Under the pieces are notes generated by a model. The model searched no databases. It saw only the letters and a list, made by a program, of their open reading frames with translations, and had not been told where the DNA came from. The position numbers and the translations under genes were made by a program. Shown piece after piece: positions 16,247 to 25,267 of a stretch of 64,000 nucleotides of DNA (positions within the stretch are counted from its first letter, which is position 1; the number at the start of each line of letters is the position of its first letter). The stretch is from Natrialba aegyptia DSM 13077. Lineage in GTDB: Archaea > Halobacteriota > Halobacteria > Halobacteriales > Natrialbaceae. The stretch covers positions 274,849 through 338,848 of the forward strand of contig NZ_AOIP01000032.1 in the NCBI RefSeq assembly GCF_000337535.1. The letters run 5' to 3'.

Positions 16247-16635
16247 AGTGTGTGAGTGTCTCCGAATGTGGTTCGCTTGGTCGCCGATCGTATCGCGCTG
16301 TCGACACACTCTGTGTCGAATAGCGACGTGTCCTCCTCGGACAATAAACCGGAGCGATCGTTCCCCTGCTAATCTCTCCTTGGCCCCGCCGTCCTGAAGA
16401 GTCGCCGACGAAAGACGGATTTAGCGATCGGTAATGAGGTGTTCCCGCCGCGGAAAACTGCTGCTCTGGACGTATTCGCCGCAACGAGAGACGGAGCGAT
16501 AAACGTCTGTGTCAGTTCGAGCAAACAGCTGTTACTGCAGGCGTTGACCGACGCTCGTCACGCGAAGAGCTGTCTGGTTTCTAGAACTCGACTGTGGCTG
16601 TCCAGCGGGGGACAGAAACAGTGGTGGATCGCGGT
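16247..16635. other. Intergenic, 389 bases, no gene supported
   Basis: Two minus-strand genes flank this stretch. It should hold the promoter of the sugar dehydrogenase gene. I found no gene, structured RNA or repeat in it that I would defend. Confidence 0.6.
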
Positions 16636-16872
16636 TCAGTGAACCGAGATTTCGTAGTAGTCGGTGTACTTGACGAGTTCACAGTCGTGAAAGCCGGTCG
16701 TGGCTGTGGCATCGAGGAAATCGGCGGTATCGGCGGCATCGACGGTGTCCTCGTGGCTGTCCGTGAGGTGGGCGAGCGCTACTTTGGCGTCCTCGCCGAG
16801 CTCGTCGTAGTGACAGACGCGGGAGTCGGCGGGGACGTTCTCGACTCGCTCAATCGTGATATTTACACCCAT
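16636..16872 (-). CDS. Small conserved-looking protein of unknown function
   Basis: A 78-residue soluble protein from ATG 16872 (MGVNITIERVENVPADSRVCHYDEL) to a stop at 16636. It carries a strand-helix-strand pattern (EDAKVALAHLTDSHED, TTGFHDCELVKYTDYYEISV) and an acidic composition like its neighbours. A GTG 15 bases upstream is also in frame. Cys/His are too few and scattered to claim a metal site. It reads toward 16635, away from the DUF5795-like gene. Confidence 0.65.
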   Translation of the reverse strand: MGVNITIERVENVPADSRVCHYDELGEDAKVALAHLTDSHEDTVDAADTADFLDATATTGFHDCELVKYTDYYEISVH

Positions 16873-17010
16873 GGTACTGTAAGACACACAATGTGCTCGA
16901 ACGACTTCAATCCTTCTCCGATCCGACCTGTTTCACGCCGAACGTGTTCGAACGGTCGATAGTGCGATCGACCTGAAAAGGCTTAGGGGGTGGCACTCGC
17001 ATACACGAGT

Positions 17011-17238
17011 GTGAGCGAGAATCGCGTCGTTCAGGGGCGAATGGTTACGGCAACGAGACTTGCGGAACTGATCGAGGGAGAGTCGGTGATGGAGGCCGAA
17101 TCGATCGCGGAGGCGGACGCGGACTGTCCCGAGTGCGGCGGCAACGTCCTCGAAGTGGGGTACATGCCGTCGGTCACCGAGTTCGTCACCGGCCGCAAGT
17201 GCCAGGACTGCGACTGGGCGGAGACGGACCGGGAGTGA
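17011..17238 (+). CDS. DUF5795-type small zinc-ribbon protein
   Basis: A 75-residue protein starting at GTG 17011 (VSENRVVQGRMVTATRLAELIEGESVMEAE). Two CxxC pairs, CPECGG and CQDC, frame a zinc ribbon at residues ~45-70. This pattern (ENRVVQGRMVT..., then VGYMPSVTEFVTG) is one I know as a haloarchaeal family named DUF5795. A GTG at 16990 would add seven poor residues. It ends 23 bases before the UbiA-family gene on the other strand. Role unknown. Confidence 0.82.
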   Translation: MSENRVVQGRMVTATRLAELIEGESVMEAESIAEADADCPECGGNVLEVGYMPSVTEFVTGRKCQDCDWAETDRE

Positions 17239-17261
17239 CCGGCCGCCGAAAGCGCTGACAG

Positions 17262-18134
17262 TTACCAGACGAGCAGTTCGAGCGCACAGACGACGGCGGC
17301 GAGAAACACGTGCTCGCCGTCGACGACGAATCCGTAGTACAGCGGCCCGTACTCCGGTTTTGCGAACGGAATGTAGAGCGCGACGTACCCGTTCATCGCG
17401 AGGACGACGAGAAACGCCGACGAGAGGACGCCGCTTGCGACGAGTGCGATGACGACGACGGCGACGGCGACGTTCGCACCCTGCGTGACGGACCGGGTCC
17501 GTCGCGGACCGAAGACGTTGGGAACCGTCGCGATCCCTTCTTCGCGGTCGCCCTCGATATCTTTGATGTCGAATATCACCGCCGCGATGGTGATCATCGC
17601 CGCGACGTAGCCGGCCAGAAACAGGACGTCGGTCGTCCAGAGTTCGCGATAGTAGTAGCCCGCACCCGCGGGGAGCAATCCCCAGGCGAGGCCGACGAAG
17701 CAGTTTTTCACGAGAAAGAGTTGCTTGATGCCGACCGTGGAGTACAACACCGCCACGACGAGCGGGACGAGCATGTAGCCGGCACCGGGAACGCCGAGGT
17801 GGACGGCGATGGCGATCGCGACGAGGTACAGACAGGTTCCCGCCGCCAGCCAGAGGTGGCCGTACTGCCTCGTCAGCGCCGCCCGCCGTGGGACGTTCGT
17901 CTCGTCCTCCGCGAGATCGGTGAGCCGGTTGATCGTGTAGACGAACATCGTGACCGCGAAGACGAAAAAAAGCGGCAGCGGGTCGACCGGCAACCCGGCC
18001 AACAGCATCGTCGTGAGGACGACGCTCATCGTCGCCAGCGAGATAAAGAGGTTGCTGTGGACTAGCAACTCGAGCGCGCGCGCGATCGACGACCGCCATC
18101 GCTCCGCACCGTTCGCCGGGATCGATGTCGTCAT
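17262..18134 (-). CDS. UbiA-family prenyltransferase
   Basis: A 290-residue membrane protein with about eight hydrophobic segments. Both aspartate-rich motifs are intact: NRLTDLAED near residue 69 and DIKDIEGD near 189, as needed to bind the Mg-diphosphate of a polyprenyl donor. So, unlike the EboC-like protein at 4004-4969, this looks catalytically complete. Haloarchaea use such enzymes for ether-lipid (DGGGP), menaquinone or bacterioruberin synthesis; I cannot choose. It is monocistronic, separated by 300 bases from sucC on the opposite strand. Confidence 0.88.
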   Translation of the reverse strand: MTTSIPANGAERWRSSIARALELLVHSNLFISLATMSVVLTTMLLAGLPVDPLPLFFVFAVTMFVYTINRLTDLAEDETNVPRRAALTRQYGHLWLAAGTCLYLVAIAIAVHLGVPGAGYMLVPLVVAVLYSTVGIKQLFLVKNCFVGLAWGLLPAGAGYYYRELWTTDVLFLAGYVAAMITIAAVIFDIKDIEGDREEGIATVPNVFGPRRTRSVTQGANVAVAVVVIALVASGVLSSAFLVVLAMNGYVALYIPFAKPEYGPLYYGFVVDGEHVFLAAVVCALELLVW

Positions 18135-18400
18135 TCGGAGACAACTCCGGCACCGGCCCGCGAGCGAGCGGGCAGCGAACGTCTCTCTGTGACCGGTGTG
18201 GCGTCACCGGTGCCCGTCGGCTGAACTCGGGGGGACACGTGCGTCGAGATTGGAACCGTCGCGGGTCAAACCCTTCGGTCCGTGCTCCCTGTCACCACGG
18301 TATCCGCCGGTGGAAGCCCCTGTGCGTAATCCTCCGCCGATAGCCGATATACCTGCCATCTACCCGACATTGAATCCCCGTACGAGTGGAACTAACAGGA

Positions 18401-18406
18401 TTTAAG
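18401..18406 (+). promoter_or_regulatory. TATA-like element of sucCD
   Basis: TTTAAG lies about 26 bases before 18429-18435, the first two in-frame ATGs of sucC. This is the spacing of haloarchaeal leaderless promoters and places the transcript start at or next to the start codon. Confidence 0.5.
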
Positions 18407-18434
18407 CAAGGTCAGAACGCCCGTTCGAATGGCT

Positions 18435-19589
18435 ATGAAACTGCACGAGTACCAGGCGAAGGACGTCTTCGCCGACGCCGGCGTTCCAACGCCGTCGTCC
18501 CAACTCGCCTCCGACGTCGACGGTGTACTAACCGCGGCCGAGGAGATCGGGTATCCAGTCGCAGTCAAGGCGCAGGTACAGGTCGGCGGCCGCGGCAAGG
18601 CCGGCGGGATCAAACTCGCCGAGGACGAAGACGAGGCCCGCGAGGCGGCCGAGTCGATCCTCGGCATGGACCTCAAGGGCTACAGCGTCGAGCGCGTCCT
18701 CGTCGAGGAAGCGGTCGACTTTACGAACGAACTCTACGTCGGGATCACGATGGACCGCGGCGAGGGCAAACCGGTCGCGATGGTCTCGACCAAAGGCGGC
18801 GTCAACATCGAGGAGGTCGCCGAGGAGGACCCCGACGCGATCGCCCGCGAACACATCGACCCCGCCTTCGGAATGCACCCGTTCCAGGCCCGCAAGGCCG
18901 TCTACGACGCCGGTGTCGACAAGTCTGTCGCGAACGACGTCGCGAGCGTTCTCACCACGCTCTACGACCTCTGGGAGAGCCGCGACGGCTCCGACGCCGA
19001 AATCAACCCGCTGATGGTCACCGCGGACGACGATGTCATCGCGGCCGACGCCGTGATGAACATCGACGAGGACGCACTCTTCCGCCAGCCTGAACTCGCC
19101 GAGATGGAAGAGGAAGCCGCAAGCGGCGGCGACGAACTCGAACAGAAGGCCGACGAGTACGACTTCGACTACGTCCGACTCGAGGGCAACGTCGGCATCA
19201 TCGGCAACGGTGCCGGCCTCGTCATGACCACGCTCGACCTCGTCGACTACTACGGCGGCGAACCCGCCAACTTCCTCGACGTGGGTGGCGGTGCAAAGGC
19301 CGAACGCATCGCGAACGCGCTGGATATGGTCTTCTCCGACGACAACGTCGACAGCGTCGTCTTCAACATCTTCGGCGGCATCACCCGCGGCGACGAGGTC
19401 GCCCGCGGAATCAACGAGGCGCTCGAGCAGTTCGACGAAATCCCCAAGCCGGTCGTCGTCCGCCTCGCCGGAACGAACTGGGAGGAAGGCATGGAGATTC
19501 TAAACGAGGACCTCGTGACGGTCGAACAGACCCTCGAGGATGCGGTCGAGCGTACCGTCGCGTACGCCGAGGAGGTGACCGAACAATGA
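18435..19589 (+). CDS. sucC: Succinate-CoA ligase (ADP-forming), beta subunit
   Basis: A 384-residue subunit of the TCA-cycle enzyme that makes succinate and ATP from succinyl-CoA. The ATP-grasp half starts at [20 protein letters not shown] and contains [26 protein letters not shown] and [14 protein letters not shown] are family blocks; [11 protein letters not shown] and [17 protein letters not shown] belong to the ligase C-terminal domain. A second ATG lies six bases upstream (18429) and may be the leaderless start. It overlaps sucD by four bases (ATGA). Confidence 0.97.
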   Translation: MKLHEYQAKDVFADAGVPTPSSQLASDVDGVLTAAEEIGYPVAVKAQVQVGGRGKAGGIKLAEDEDEAREAAESILGMDLKGYSVERVLVEEAVDFTNELYVGITMDRGEGKPVAMVSTKGGVNIEEVAEEDPDAIAREHIDPAFGMHPFQARKAVYDAGVDKSVANDVASVLTTLYDLWESRDGSDAEINPLMVTADDDVIAADAVMNIDEDALFRQPELAEMEEEAASGGDELEQKADEYDFDYVRLEGNVGIIGNGAGLVMTTLDLVDYYGGEPANFLDVGGGAKAERIANALDMVFSDDNVDSVVFNIFGGITRGDEVARGINEALEQFDEIPKPVVVRLAGTNWEEGMEILNEDLVTVEQTLEDAVERTVAYAEEVTEQ

Positions 19590-20458
19590 GCGTACTAGTC
19601 GACGACGACACGCGCGTCGTGGTACAGGGCATCACCGGCGGGGAGGGCAAGTTCCACGCCGAACAGATGATGGAGTACGGCACCAACGTCGTCGCCGGTG
19701 CGGTCCCCGGCAAGGGCGGCCAGGAAGTTAACGGCGTCCCCGTCTTCGACACGGTCCACGAAGCCGTCGCCGAGGAAGACGCCGACACCTCGGTCATCTT
19801 CGTCCCGCCGGCGTTCGCCGGCGACGCCGTCTTCGAAGCCCTCGACACCGACCTTGACCTCGCCGTCGCGATCACGGAGGGCATCCCGACCCAGGACATG
19901 GCGAAGGTCAACAAGCGCCTGACCGAAACCGACACTCGACTCGTCGGGCCGAACTGCCCCGGCCTCATCACCCCCGGCGAGGCCAAACTCGGCATCCTCC
20001 CCGGCAACATCTTCGCCGACGGCAACGTCGGTCTCGTCTCCCGCTCCGGGACGCTGACCTACCAGGTCGTCGACAGCCTCACCAACCGCGGTATCGGCCA
20101 GACCACCGCCATCGGCATCGGCGGCGACCCCATCATCGGCACCGACTTCGTCGACGCGCTCGAACTCTTCGAGAACGACGACGAAACCGAAGCCATCGTC
20201 ATGTGCGGTGAGATCGGCGGCGAAGACGAGGAAGAGGCCGCAGCTTACATCGACGAGCACGTCGACACACCGGTCGCCGGCTTCATTGCGGGCCGTACCG
20301 CACCGCCAGGAAAGCGTATGGGCCACGCCGGCGCGATCGTCTCCGGCTCCGGGACCGGCACCGCAGAGAGCAAGATCAACGCGCTGAACGACGCCGGCGT
20401 CCCCGTCGGCGACACGCCCGAGGAAGTCGCCGACAACATCGAATCGTTCCTCGAATAA
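19586..20458 (+). CDS. sucD: Succinate-CoA ligase (ADP-forming), alpha subunit
   Basis: A 290-residue CoA-binding subunit partnering the beta subunit. Seen: [18 protein letters not shown], the Rossmann CoA site GAVPGKGG, the ligase block [39 protein letters not shown], and the active-site histidine in [16 protein letters not shown]. It ends with TAA at 20456-20458. Coupled to sucC by a four-base overlap; no other TCA genes adjoin. Confidence 0.97.
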   Translation: MSVLVDDDTRVVVQGITGGEGKFHAEQMMEYGTNVVAGAVPGKGGQEVNGVPVFDTVHEAVAEEDADTSVIFVPPAFAGDAVFEALDTDLDLAVAITEGIPTQDMAKVNKRLTETDTRLVGPNCPGLITPGEAKLGILPGNIFADGNVGLVSRSGTLTYQVVDSLTNRGIGQTTAIGIGGDPIIGTDFVDALELFENDDETEAIVMCGEIGGEDEEEAAAYIDEHVDTPVAGFIAGRTAPPGKRMGHAGAIVSGSGTGTAESKINALNDAGVPVGDTPEEVADNIESFLE

Positions 20459-20564
20459 CGAGTTCAGCACTCCGCACGGATGCAGGCGGCGGCCGACGTT
20501 GTAGTTCGTGGTAGCTCGTGGTCGTTTGTGGTGGCTCGCCGTCCGAATGCACTTTTCTTTGCTT

Positions 20565-20843
20565 CTATCGTCGACGACCAATGACGAGTCCAGCGACGAA
20601 CGCAAGCGCGACGATTGCAATCACGACCCCGTCGACGACGCTCAGGGCACTGTAAGGCGAGGACGTTGCCAGGACGCGCGTCACCTGCATCAGGGCGACG
20701 ACGAGAAATGCCAGGCCGAACAACGACGACGTTGCGACGAGCGCGCCGCGGCGCATCGCCGTCGCCGTCTCAGCCGCATCCTCGGCACCTCGTTCCGTCG
20801 GTTCTTCGGGTGGATCAGGGCTCGTTCGATACTGTGTTCCCAT
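20565..20843 (-). CDS. Small membrane protein, two TM segments
   Basis: A 92-residue protein starting MGTQYRTSPDPPEEP (an ATG 15 bases upstream is also possible), with an acidic soluble head and two helices (about 37-57 and 67-88) and an RRR end. A two-helix small membrane protein of unknown function; codon bias fits a real gene. It converges with sucD. Confidence 0.6.
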   Translation of the reverse strand: MGTQYRTSPDPPEEPTERGAEDAAETATAMRRGALVATSSLFGLAFLVVALMQVTRVLATSSPYSALSVVDGVVIAIVALAFVAGLVIGRRR

Positions 20844-20986
20844 GGTAACAGTGACCATTCAGAGTCCTAAAGGTGTATCCGGTGATCGGGCTAGATGTGA
20901 ACTGATTGTCGTTACGCGGGTGGACGGCCGCCGCCCCCGACACTCACCGGCACCACACTGACGAGCAGCCGTGTCCAGTCTAGGCT

Positions 20987-21139
20987 GTGTCCGTCTACAT
21001 CGAGTGCGATGCGTGTGGCTACGCACACACGATTCCCGAACGCACGTTCGACCCCGAGTTCAGTCGGACGGTCTGTCCGAACTGCGGCGACGAGTCGTAT
21101 ACGGTTCGCCGAGCTGAACTCGGGTGGCATCCGCCGTGA
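20987..21139 (+). CDS. Tiny zinc-ribbon protein (50 aa)
   Basis: A GTG-start frame of 50 residues: VSVYIECDACGYAHTIPE ... VCPNCGDESYTVRR. Two CxxC pairs (CDAC, CPNC) about 24 residues apart form a classic zinc ribbon. It reads toward a TGA at 21137-21139. The size makes it easy to miss, but the codon bias and the Cys spacing support it. Function unknown; zinc ribbons of this size often act in protein-RNA or protein-protein contacts. Confidence 0.7.
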   Translation: MSVYIECDACGYAHTIPERTFDPEFSRTVCPNCGDESYTVRRAELGWHPP

Positions 21140-21409
21140 ACGCAGTTTGAGGGCGTGCCGTGTGGTCGACATCGCGTCGACACGTCGAGAGTACTACCGG
21201 CAGAAGCCTCGGAAACCGACTGTGAGAAGACAGCCGCTGCGCGTGATCGGACTGGGAGAGTCAGAACAGGTTCGCTCGCAGACGCGGGGCGTTCCGCAGC
21301 GGTCACTTCGCATCCGCGCGTAACGAACCGGCCGATTCATATTCGCGTCTCATACTGGATACCGGAATACAGTACTGACTACTGAGAAGGAAACGAGTGC
21401 AGACCGGCG

Positions 21410-22258
21410 CTAGATGAGGTCGGTTAGCGTCGACCGAAGACGGCTCAAAACGCCATCCGATTCATCGTCAGCTGCGACAGCGTTTTGTTCTGACTCAGCT
21501 TCGGATTCGGGTTCGGACGCAGAACTCGTGGCATCGAACGGAACGTGTGTCTCCGCGTTGGAGTCGCTGGCCCGCTCGTGGGCGGGATCGTGATCGTCAC
21601 GTCCCTGCTGTGTCGCCGTTTTGTCAGTCTGTGAACCGTCCGGTTCCGAGCGACGATCGCTTGCCGGGGAGTCCGGTGTCGGTTCGGGTGCTGAACCGGG
21701 ATCGGGATCGGGTTCGGTTTGAGAGTCGGCTTCGGCCTCGGCCTCAACTTCGGATTCGGATTCGGATTCAGTCTCCGTGTCCACCCACAGGAACTCCTGC
21801 TCTTTCGTTCGCCCGGTCAACAGGAGCGCCTCGAGTTCACCGTCGTCCGCGAGGAGGTCGTCATCGAGGTCGGTCGGCTCGTCGACCGGTTCGTCCGCAC
21901 TGGCGATGATCGCCTCGGGGCTGTCGTCGAGAACGTCGTCGACGGCGGCTCCGTCGTCGCCTTTGAGTTGGCCGAAGATCGAGGCGGCGGTCTGGTCCTC
22001 GATATCACGCGGTTCAGCGGGAGCATCGTCGGTAGTTCCGGTGGGACCACTGCTATTGCTATTGCTATTGGTAGTCTCGGTATCGGTCTCGGTCTCGGTA
22101 CCGGTCTCAGCGTCGCTCCCGGCCGCAGTAGTAGAACCCTGTTCGCCCGCCGGCTCGTCGGCCGTGTCGTCCGCGAGTTCACCGAAGAGATCGGTCGCGG
22201 TCGCGCCGACATCAACGCCCCCATCGCCCGTGTGTTCGTCAATCGTCGTATCGGTCAT
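21410..22258 (-). CDS. Acidic, low-complexity protein of unknown function
   Basis: A 282-residue protein from ATG 22258 (MTDTTIDEHTGDGG). The composition is dominated by Glu, Asp, Ser and Thr, with long repetitive stretches (TETETDTE, ESESESEVEAEAEA). Order is suggested by short hydrophobic motifs: TATDLFGELADD (near residue 19), TAASIFGQLKGDD (near 94), LLLTGRTKEQEFLWV (near 147) and the amphipathic carboxy end VLSRLRSTLTDLI. The first two are an internal repeat. No catalytic motif. Probably a disordered adaptor with docking motifs, an inference. Confidence 0.6.
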   Translation of the reverse strand: MTDTTIDEHTGDGGVDVGATATDLFGELADDTADEPAGEQGSTTAAGSDAETGTETETDTETTNSNSNSSGPTGTTDDAPAEPRDIEDQTAASIFGQLKGDDGAAVDDVLDDSPEAIIASADEPVDEPTDLDDDLLADDGELEALLLTGRTKEQEFLWVDTETESESESEVEAEAEADSQTEPDPDPGSAPEPTPDSPASDRRSEPDGSQTDKTATQQGRDDHDPAHERASDSNAETHVPFDATSSASEPESEAESEQNAVAADDESDGVLSRLRSTLTDLI

Positions 22259-22529
22259 GCACTCCCGAGTAGCTGTTATATTATACCAGCTAATTAATTT
22301 TTGCAATTTTTTCTGTCACGAGCCCTGAGAGACGTGCCGTATTAGCGTGTCGGCCGATTCCGGGTTGTAGAGCGGTGAATGTGACCAAACGGAAACTAGT
22401 CGTCGAATTTCCACCAAAATCGTCAGAACCGGACCACTCACCGAACCGAACGCTCCGTTGGTGTGGTTGCTTCACTGTGCGAAACGACACAAACACTATT
22501 AGCCACCACGGTGAACGTCAGCAGATACC

Positions 22530-23786
22530 ATGACCGGTATCGAGTACGACGACTTTCTCGACCGTGCGTACGAACCTGCCGCGACTGAACTCGTCTGTAC
22601 CTTCAGGATCGAACCGGCCGAGGGGATGACGATAGAAGCCGCAGCGAGTCGGGTTGCCTCCGAGTCGTCGAACGGCACCTGGGCGACGTTGCACGTCGAC
22701 GAGTCGGAACTGACCCATCTCGGCGCGGTCGCCTGCGAAATCGATGAGAGCGAGAACGAGATTACCGTCGCCTATCCCACCGACTTATTCGAGGCGGGGA
22801 GCATGCCCCAGATCCTCTCGTGTATCGCGGGCAATATCATGGGCATGAAGGCCGTCGAGTCCATCCGGCTCGAGGACTGTGACTGGCCCGAATCGATCGT
22901 CTCCGGCTTCCCCGGTCCGCAGTTCGGGACCGGCGTCGCGCGCGAAAAACTCGACGCCGGCGACCGGCCCATTTTGGCAACGGTCCCGAAACCCAAGGTC
23001 GGGCTTTCGACGGCCGCCCACGCCCGCGTCGGCGAGGAGGCCTGGCGCGGCGGCGTCGACCTGCTGAAAGACGACGAGAACCTCACGGATCAGGACTTCA
23101 ATCCCTTCGAGGACCGACTCGCGGAGAGCCTCGCCGCCCGCGACCGCGTCGAGGAGGACGTCGGCGAACGAAAGGACTACCTGGTGAACGTCACCGGTGA
23201 GACGACCGAAATGCTCGACCGCGTCGATCTCGTGGCCGAACACGGCGGCGGCTTCGTCATGGTCGACGTGATTACCTGCGGCTGGGCGGCCGTCCAGTCC
23301 GTCCGCGAGCGCTGTGAAGACCACGGGCTGGCGATCCACGCCCACCGCGCCATGCACGCCGCCTTCGACCGGCTGGACCACCACGGCGTCTCGATGCGCG
23401 TGCTCGCCCAGATCGCCCGCCTCTGTGGCGTCGATCACATCCACACCGGCACCGCCGGCCTCGGCAAACTCGCAAACGAGGATACGCCGGGTATCAACGA
23501 CTGGCTCCACGGCGACTGCCACGGGCTCAAGCCCGTCCTCCCCGTCGCCTCCGGCGGGCTCCACCCGGGCGTCGTCGACCAACTCATCGACGCGCTCGGC
23601 ACCGACATCTGCATCCAGGCCGGCGGCGGCATCCACGGCCATCCCGACGGCACTCACGCCGGCGCGAAAGCACTCCGCCAGTCCGTCGACGCCAGTCTCG
23701 ACGGCGTGTCACTCGACGAGTACGCTCAGGAGCACGCCGAACTCGCGACCGCACTCGAAAAATGGGGTTCCGAGACGCCACGGTAG
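22530..23786 (+). CDS. rbcL: Ribulose bisphosphate carboxylase, type III
   Basis: A 418-residue archaeal RuBisCO large subunit. It carboxylates ribulose 1,5-bisphosphate made from AMP, returning carbon from nucleotides to central metabolism as 3-phosphoglycerate. Catalytic residues are intact: Lys pair in TVPKPKVGLS (154, 156), the carbamylated Lys in GVDLLKDDENL (180, with Asp/Glu ligands 182-183), HAHRAMH, HIHTGTAGLGKL (loop-6 lysine) and VASGGLHPG. The start MTGIEYDDFL is typical. The gene stands alone: no AMP phosphorylase or ribose-bisphosphate isomerase is nearby in this window. The preceding 270 bases hold its promoter. Confidence 0.97.
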   Translation: MTGIEYDDFLDRAYEPAATELVCTFRIEPAEGMTIEAAASRVASESSNGTWATLHVDESELTHLGAVACEIDESENEITVAYPTDLFEAGSMPQILSCIAGNIMGMKAVESIRLEDCDWPESIVSGFPGPQFGTGVAREKLDAGDRPILATVPKPKVGLSTAAHARVGEEAWRGGVDLLKDDENLTDQDFNPFEDRLAESLAARDRVEEDVGERKDYLVNVTGETTEMLDRVDLVAEHGGGFVMVDVITCGWAAVQSVRERCEDHGLAIHAHRAMHAAFDRLDHHGVSMRVLAQIARLCGVDHIHTGTAGLGKLANEDTPGINDWLHGDCHGLKPVLPVASGGLHPGVVDQLIDALGTDICIQAGGGIHGHPDGTHAGAKALRQSVDASLDGVSLDEYAQEHAELATALEKWGSETPR

Positions 23787-23888
23787 CCCGACACTGCCCG
23801 TTTCGTTCACCCACCCGAGTTCAGTGCATCGGGAGACGCGGAACAGAACCGTGAGAGTAAAACCACGTCGCGGACTCCCTTCAGGCGA

Positions 23889-25100
23889 ATGGAAGACTGC
23901 GACCGCGGGTTCGACCTCGAGGACCGACTCGGCACCCTCGAGGAGCGCAAGCAGAAACGAACGCTGTCGCCCGTCGATCGGGTCGCCGAGCGCGGGTACT
24001 TCGCCGACAGTGCCGGCGGTGACCTCCCGGTTCTCGACTCCGAGGAGGCGCTCGTGTTCTCGTCGAACAACTACCTCGGTCTGACCGACGACCAGCGCGT
24101 CCAGGACGCGGCGCGCCAAGCCGCCGCAACCGTCGGCACCGGCTCCGGCGCAAGCCGAGTCGTCACCGGCGATACGATGGTCCATCACGACTTAGAGCGA
24201 CTGCTCGCCGAGACGAAAGGGACCGAGCGCGCCCTAACGTTCTCCTCCGGATACGCCGCCAACGTCGGCACGATCACCGCGCTCGACCCGGACGTGATCT
24301 TCTCCGACGAGTTCAACCACGCGAGTCTCATCGACGGCTGCCGGCTTGCCGGCTGCGAGACGGCCGTCTACGATCACTGCGATCCGGCGAGCCTGCGCGC
24401 CGAACTCGAGGACCGGGCCGACCGCGCGGCTGACGACGAATCCTGGCTGATCGTCACCGACTCCGTCTTCAGCGCCGACGGGACCGTGGCCCCGCTCTCG
24501 ACCATCTGTGAACTCGCCGAAGAGTTCGGCGCGTGGGTGATGGTCGATGAGGCGCACGCGACGGGACTCTACGTGGACGGCGGCGGCGTCGTTCAGGCGG
24601 AGGGACTCGAGGAGCGGGTACACATCCAGATGGGGACGCTCTCGAAGGCGCTCGCCAGCCAGGGTGGCTACGTCGCGGGCAGCAACGCGTTGATCGAGTG
24701 TCTGCTCAACGACGCGCGGTCGTTCGCGTTCTCGACGGGACTCGCGCCGACGGCGGCCGCGGCGGCGAGCGAGGCGTTGCACCTCGCACGCTACAGCGAT
24801 GCGCGCGAACAGCTCTGGGAGAACGTCGCCCACCTCAGGGACGGGCTGGAGACGATGGGCTTTTCGATTCCGGGCGAGTCGCAGGTCTTGCCCGTTATCG
24901 TCGGCGATCAGCGGGATACCCTCACGCTCGCGGATGGGCTTCGTGCCCGCGGGATCGTCGTCCCGGCGATCCGACCGCCGGCGGTACCCGAGGGAACGAG
25001 TCGCCTCCGCGTCGCGCCGATTGCAACCCACAGCCGCGAGGACGTCGTTTCGTGTCTCGAGGCGTTCCGAACGGTCGGCACGGAGTTAGGCCTCCTGTGA
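23889..25100 (+). CDS. bioF: 8-amino-7-oxononanoate synthase / glycine C-acetyltransferase family enzyme (BioF-like)
   Basis: A 403-residue PLP-dependent alpha-oxoamine synthase. Seen: FSSNNYLGLTDDQRV, TGSGASRVVTGDTMVHHDLE, SSGYAANVGTI, the cofactor-base Asp in MVDEAHATG (residues 220-226) and the PLP lysine in GTLSKALASQGG (Lys253). The family includes BioF (biotin synthesis) and KBL (threonine breakdown). No bioB, bioD or threonine dehydrogenase gene lies beside it, so the assignment to biotin is likely but not certain; the symbol is provisional. Confidence 0.9.
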   Translation: MEDCDRGFDLEDRLGTLEERKQKRTLSPVDRVAERGYFADSAGGDLPVLDSEEALVFSSNNYLGLTDDQRVQDAARQAAATVGTGSGASRVVTGDTMVHHDLERLLAETKGTERALTFSSGYAANVGTITALDPDVIFSDEFNHASLIDGCRLAGCETAVYDHCDPASLRAELEDRADRAADDESWLIVTDSVFSADGTVAPLSTICELAEEFGAWVMVDEAHATGLYVDGGGVVQAEGLEERVHIQMGTLSKALASQGGYVAGSNALIECLLNDARSFAFSTGLAPTAAAAASEALHLARYSDAREQLWENVAHLRDGLETMGFSIPGESQVLPVIVGDQRDTLTLADGLRARGIVVPAIRPPAVPEGTSRLRVAPIATHSREDVVSCLEAFRTVGTELGLL

Positions 25101-25267
25101 TCGTGTGATCGCACGCTTCCGGCGGGGTCCGGACGCGGACGTACTGACTGTCGCTCGTTTCTCACAATCCACCCGCTCGTCGCTATCTCCACCCGTTCGT
25201 CGCTATCGCCGTCGGCATCGTCGTGGGACCAGTCGATCGTACTATCCGCAAAAGCGCAGGAGTCGCG

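Noticed and set aside
17262..18134. Second UbiA protein as a member of the ebo-like system
   Set aside because: It has both aspartate motifs, lies 12 kb away and is alone; more likely a lipid or pigment prenyltransferase.
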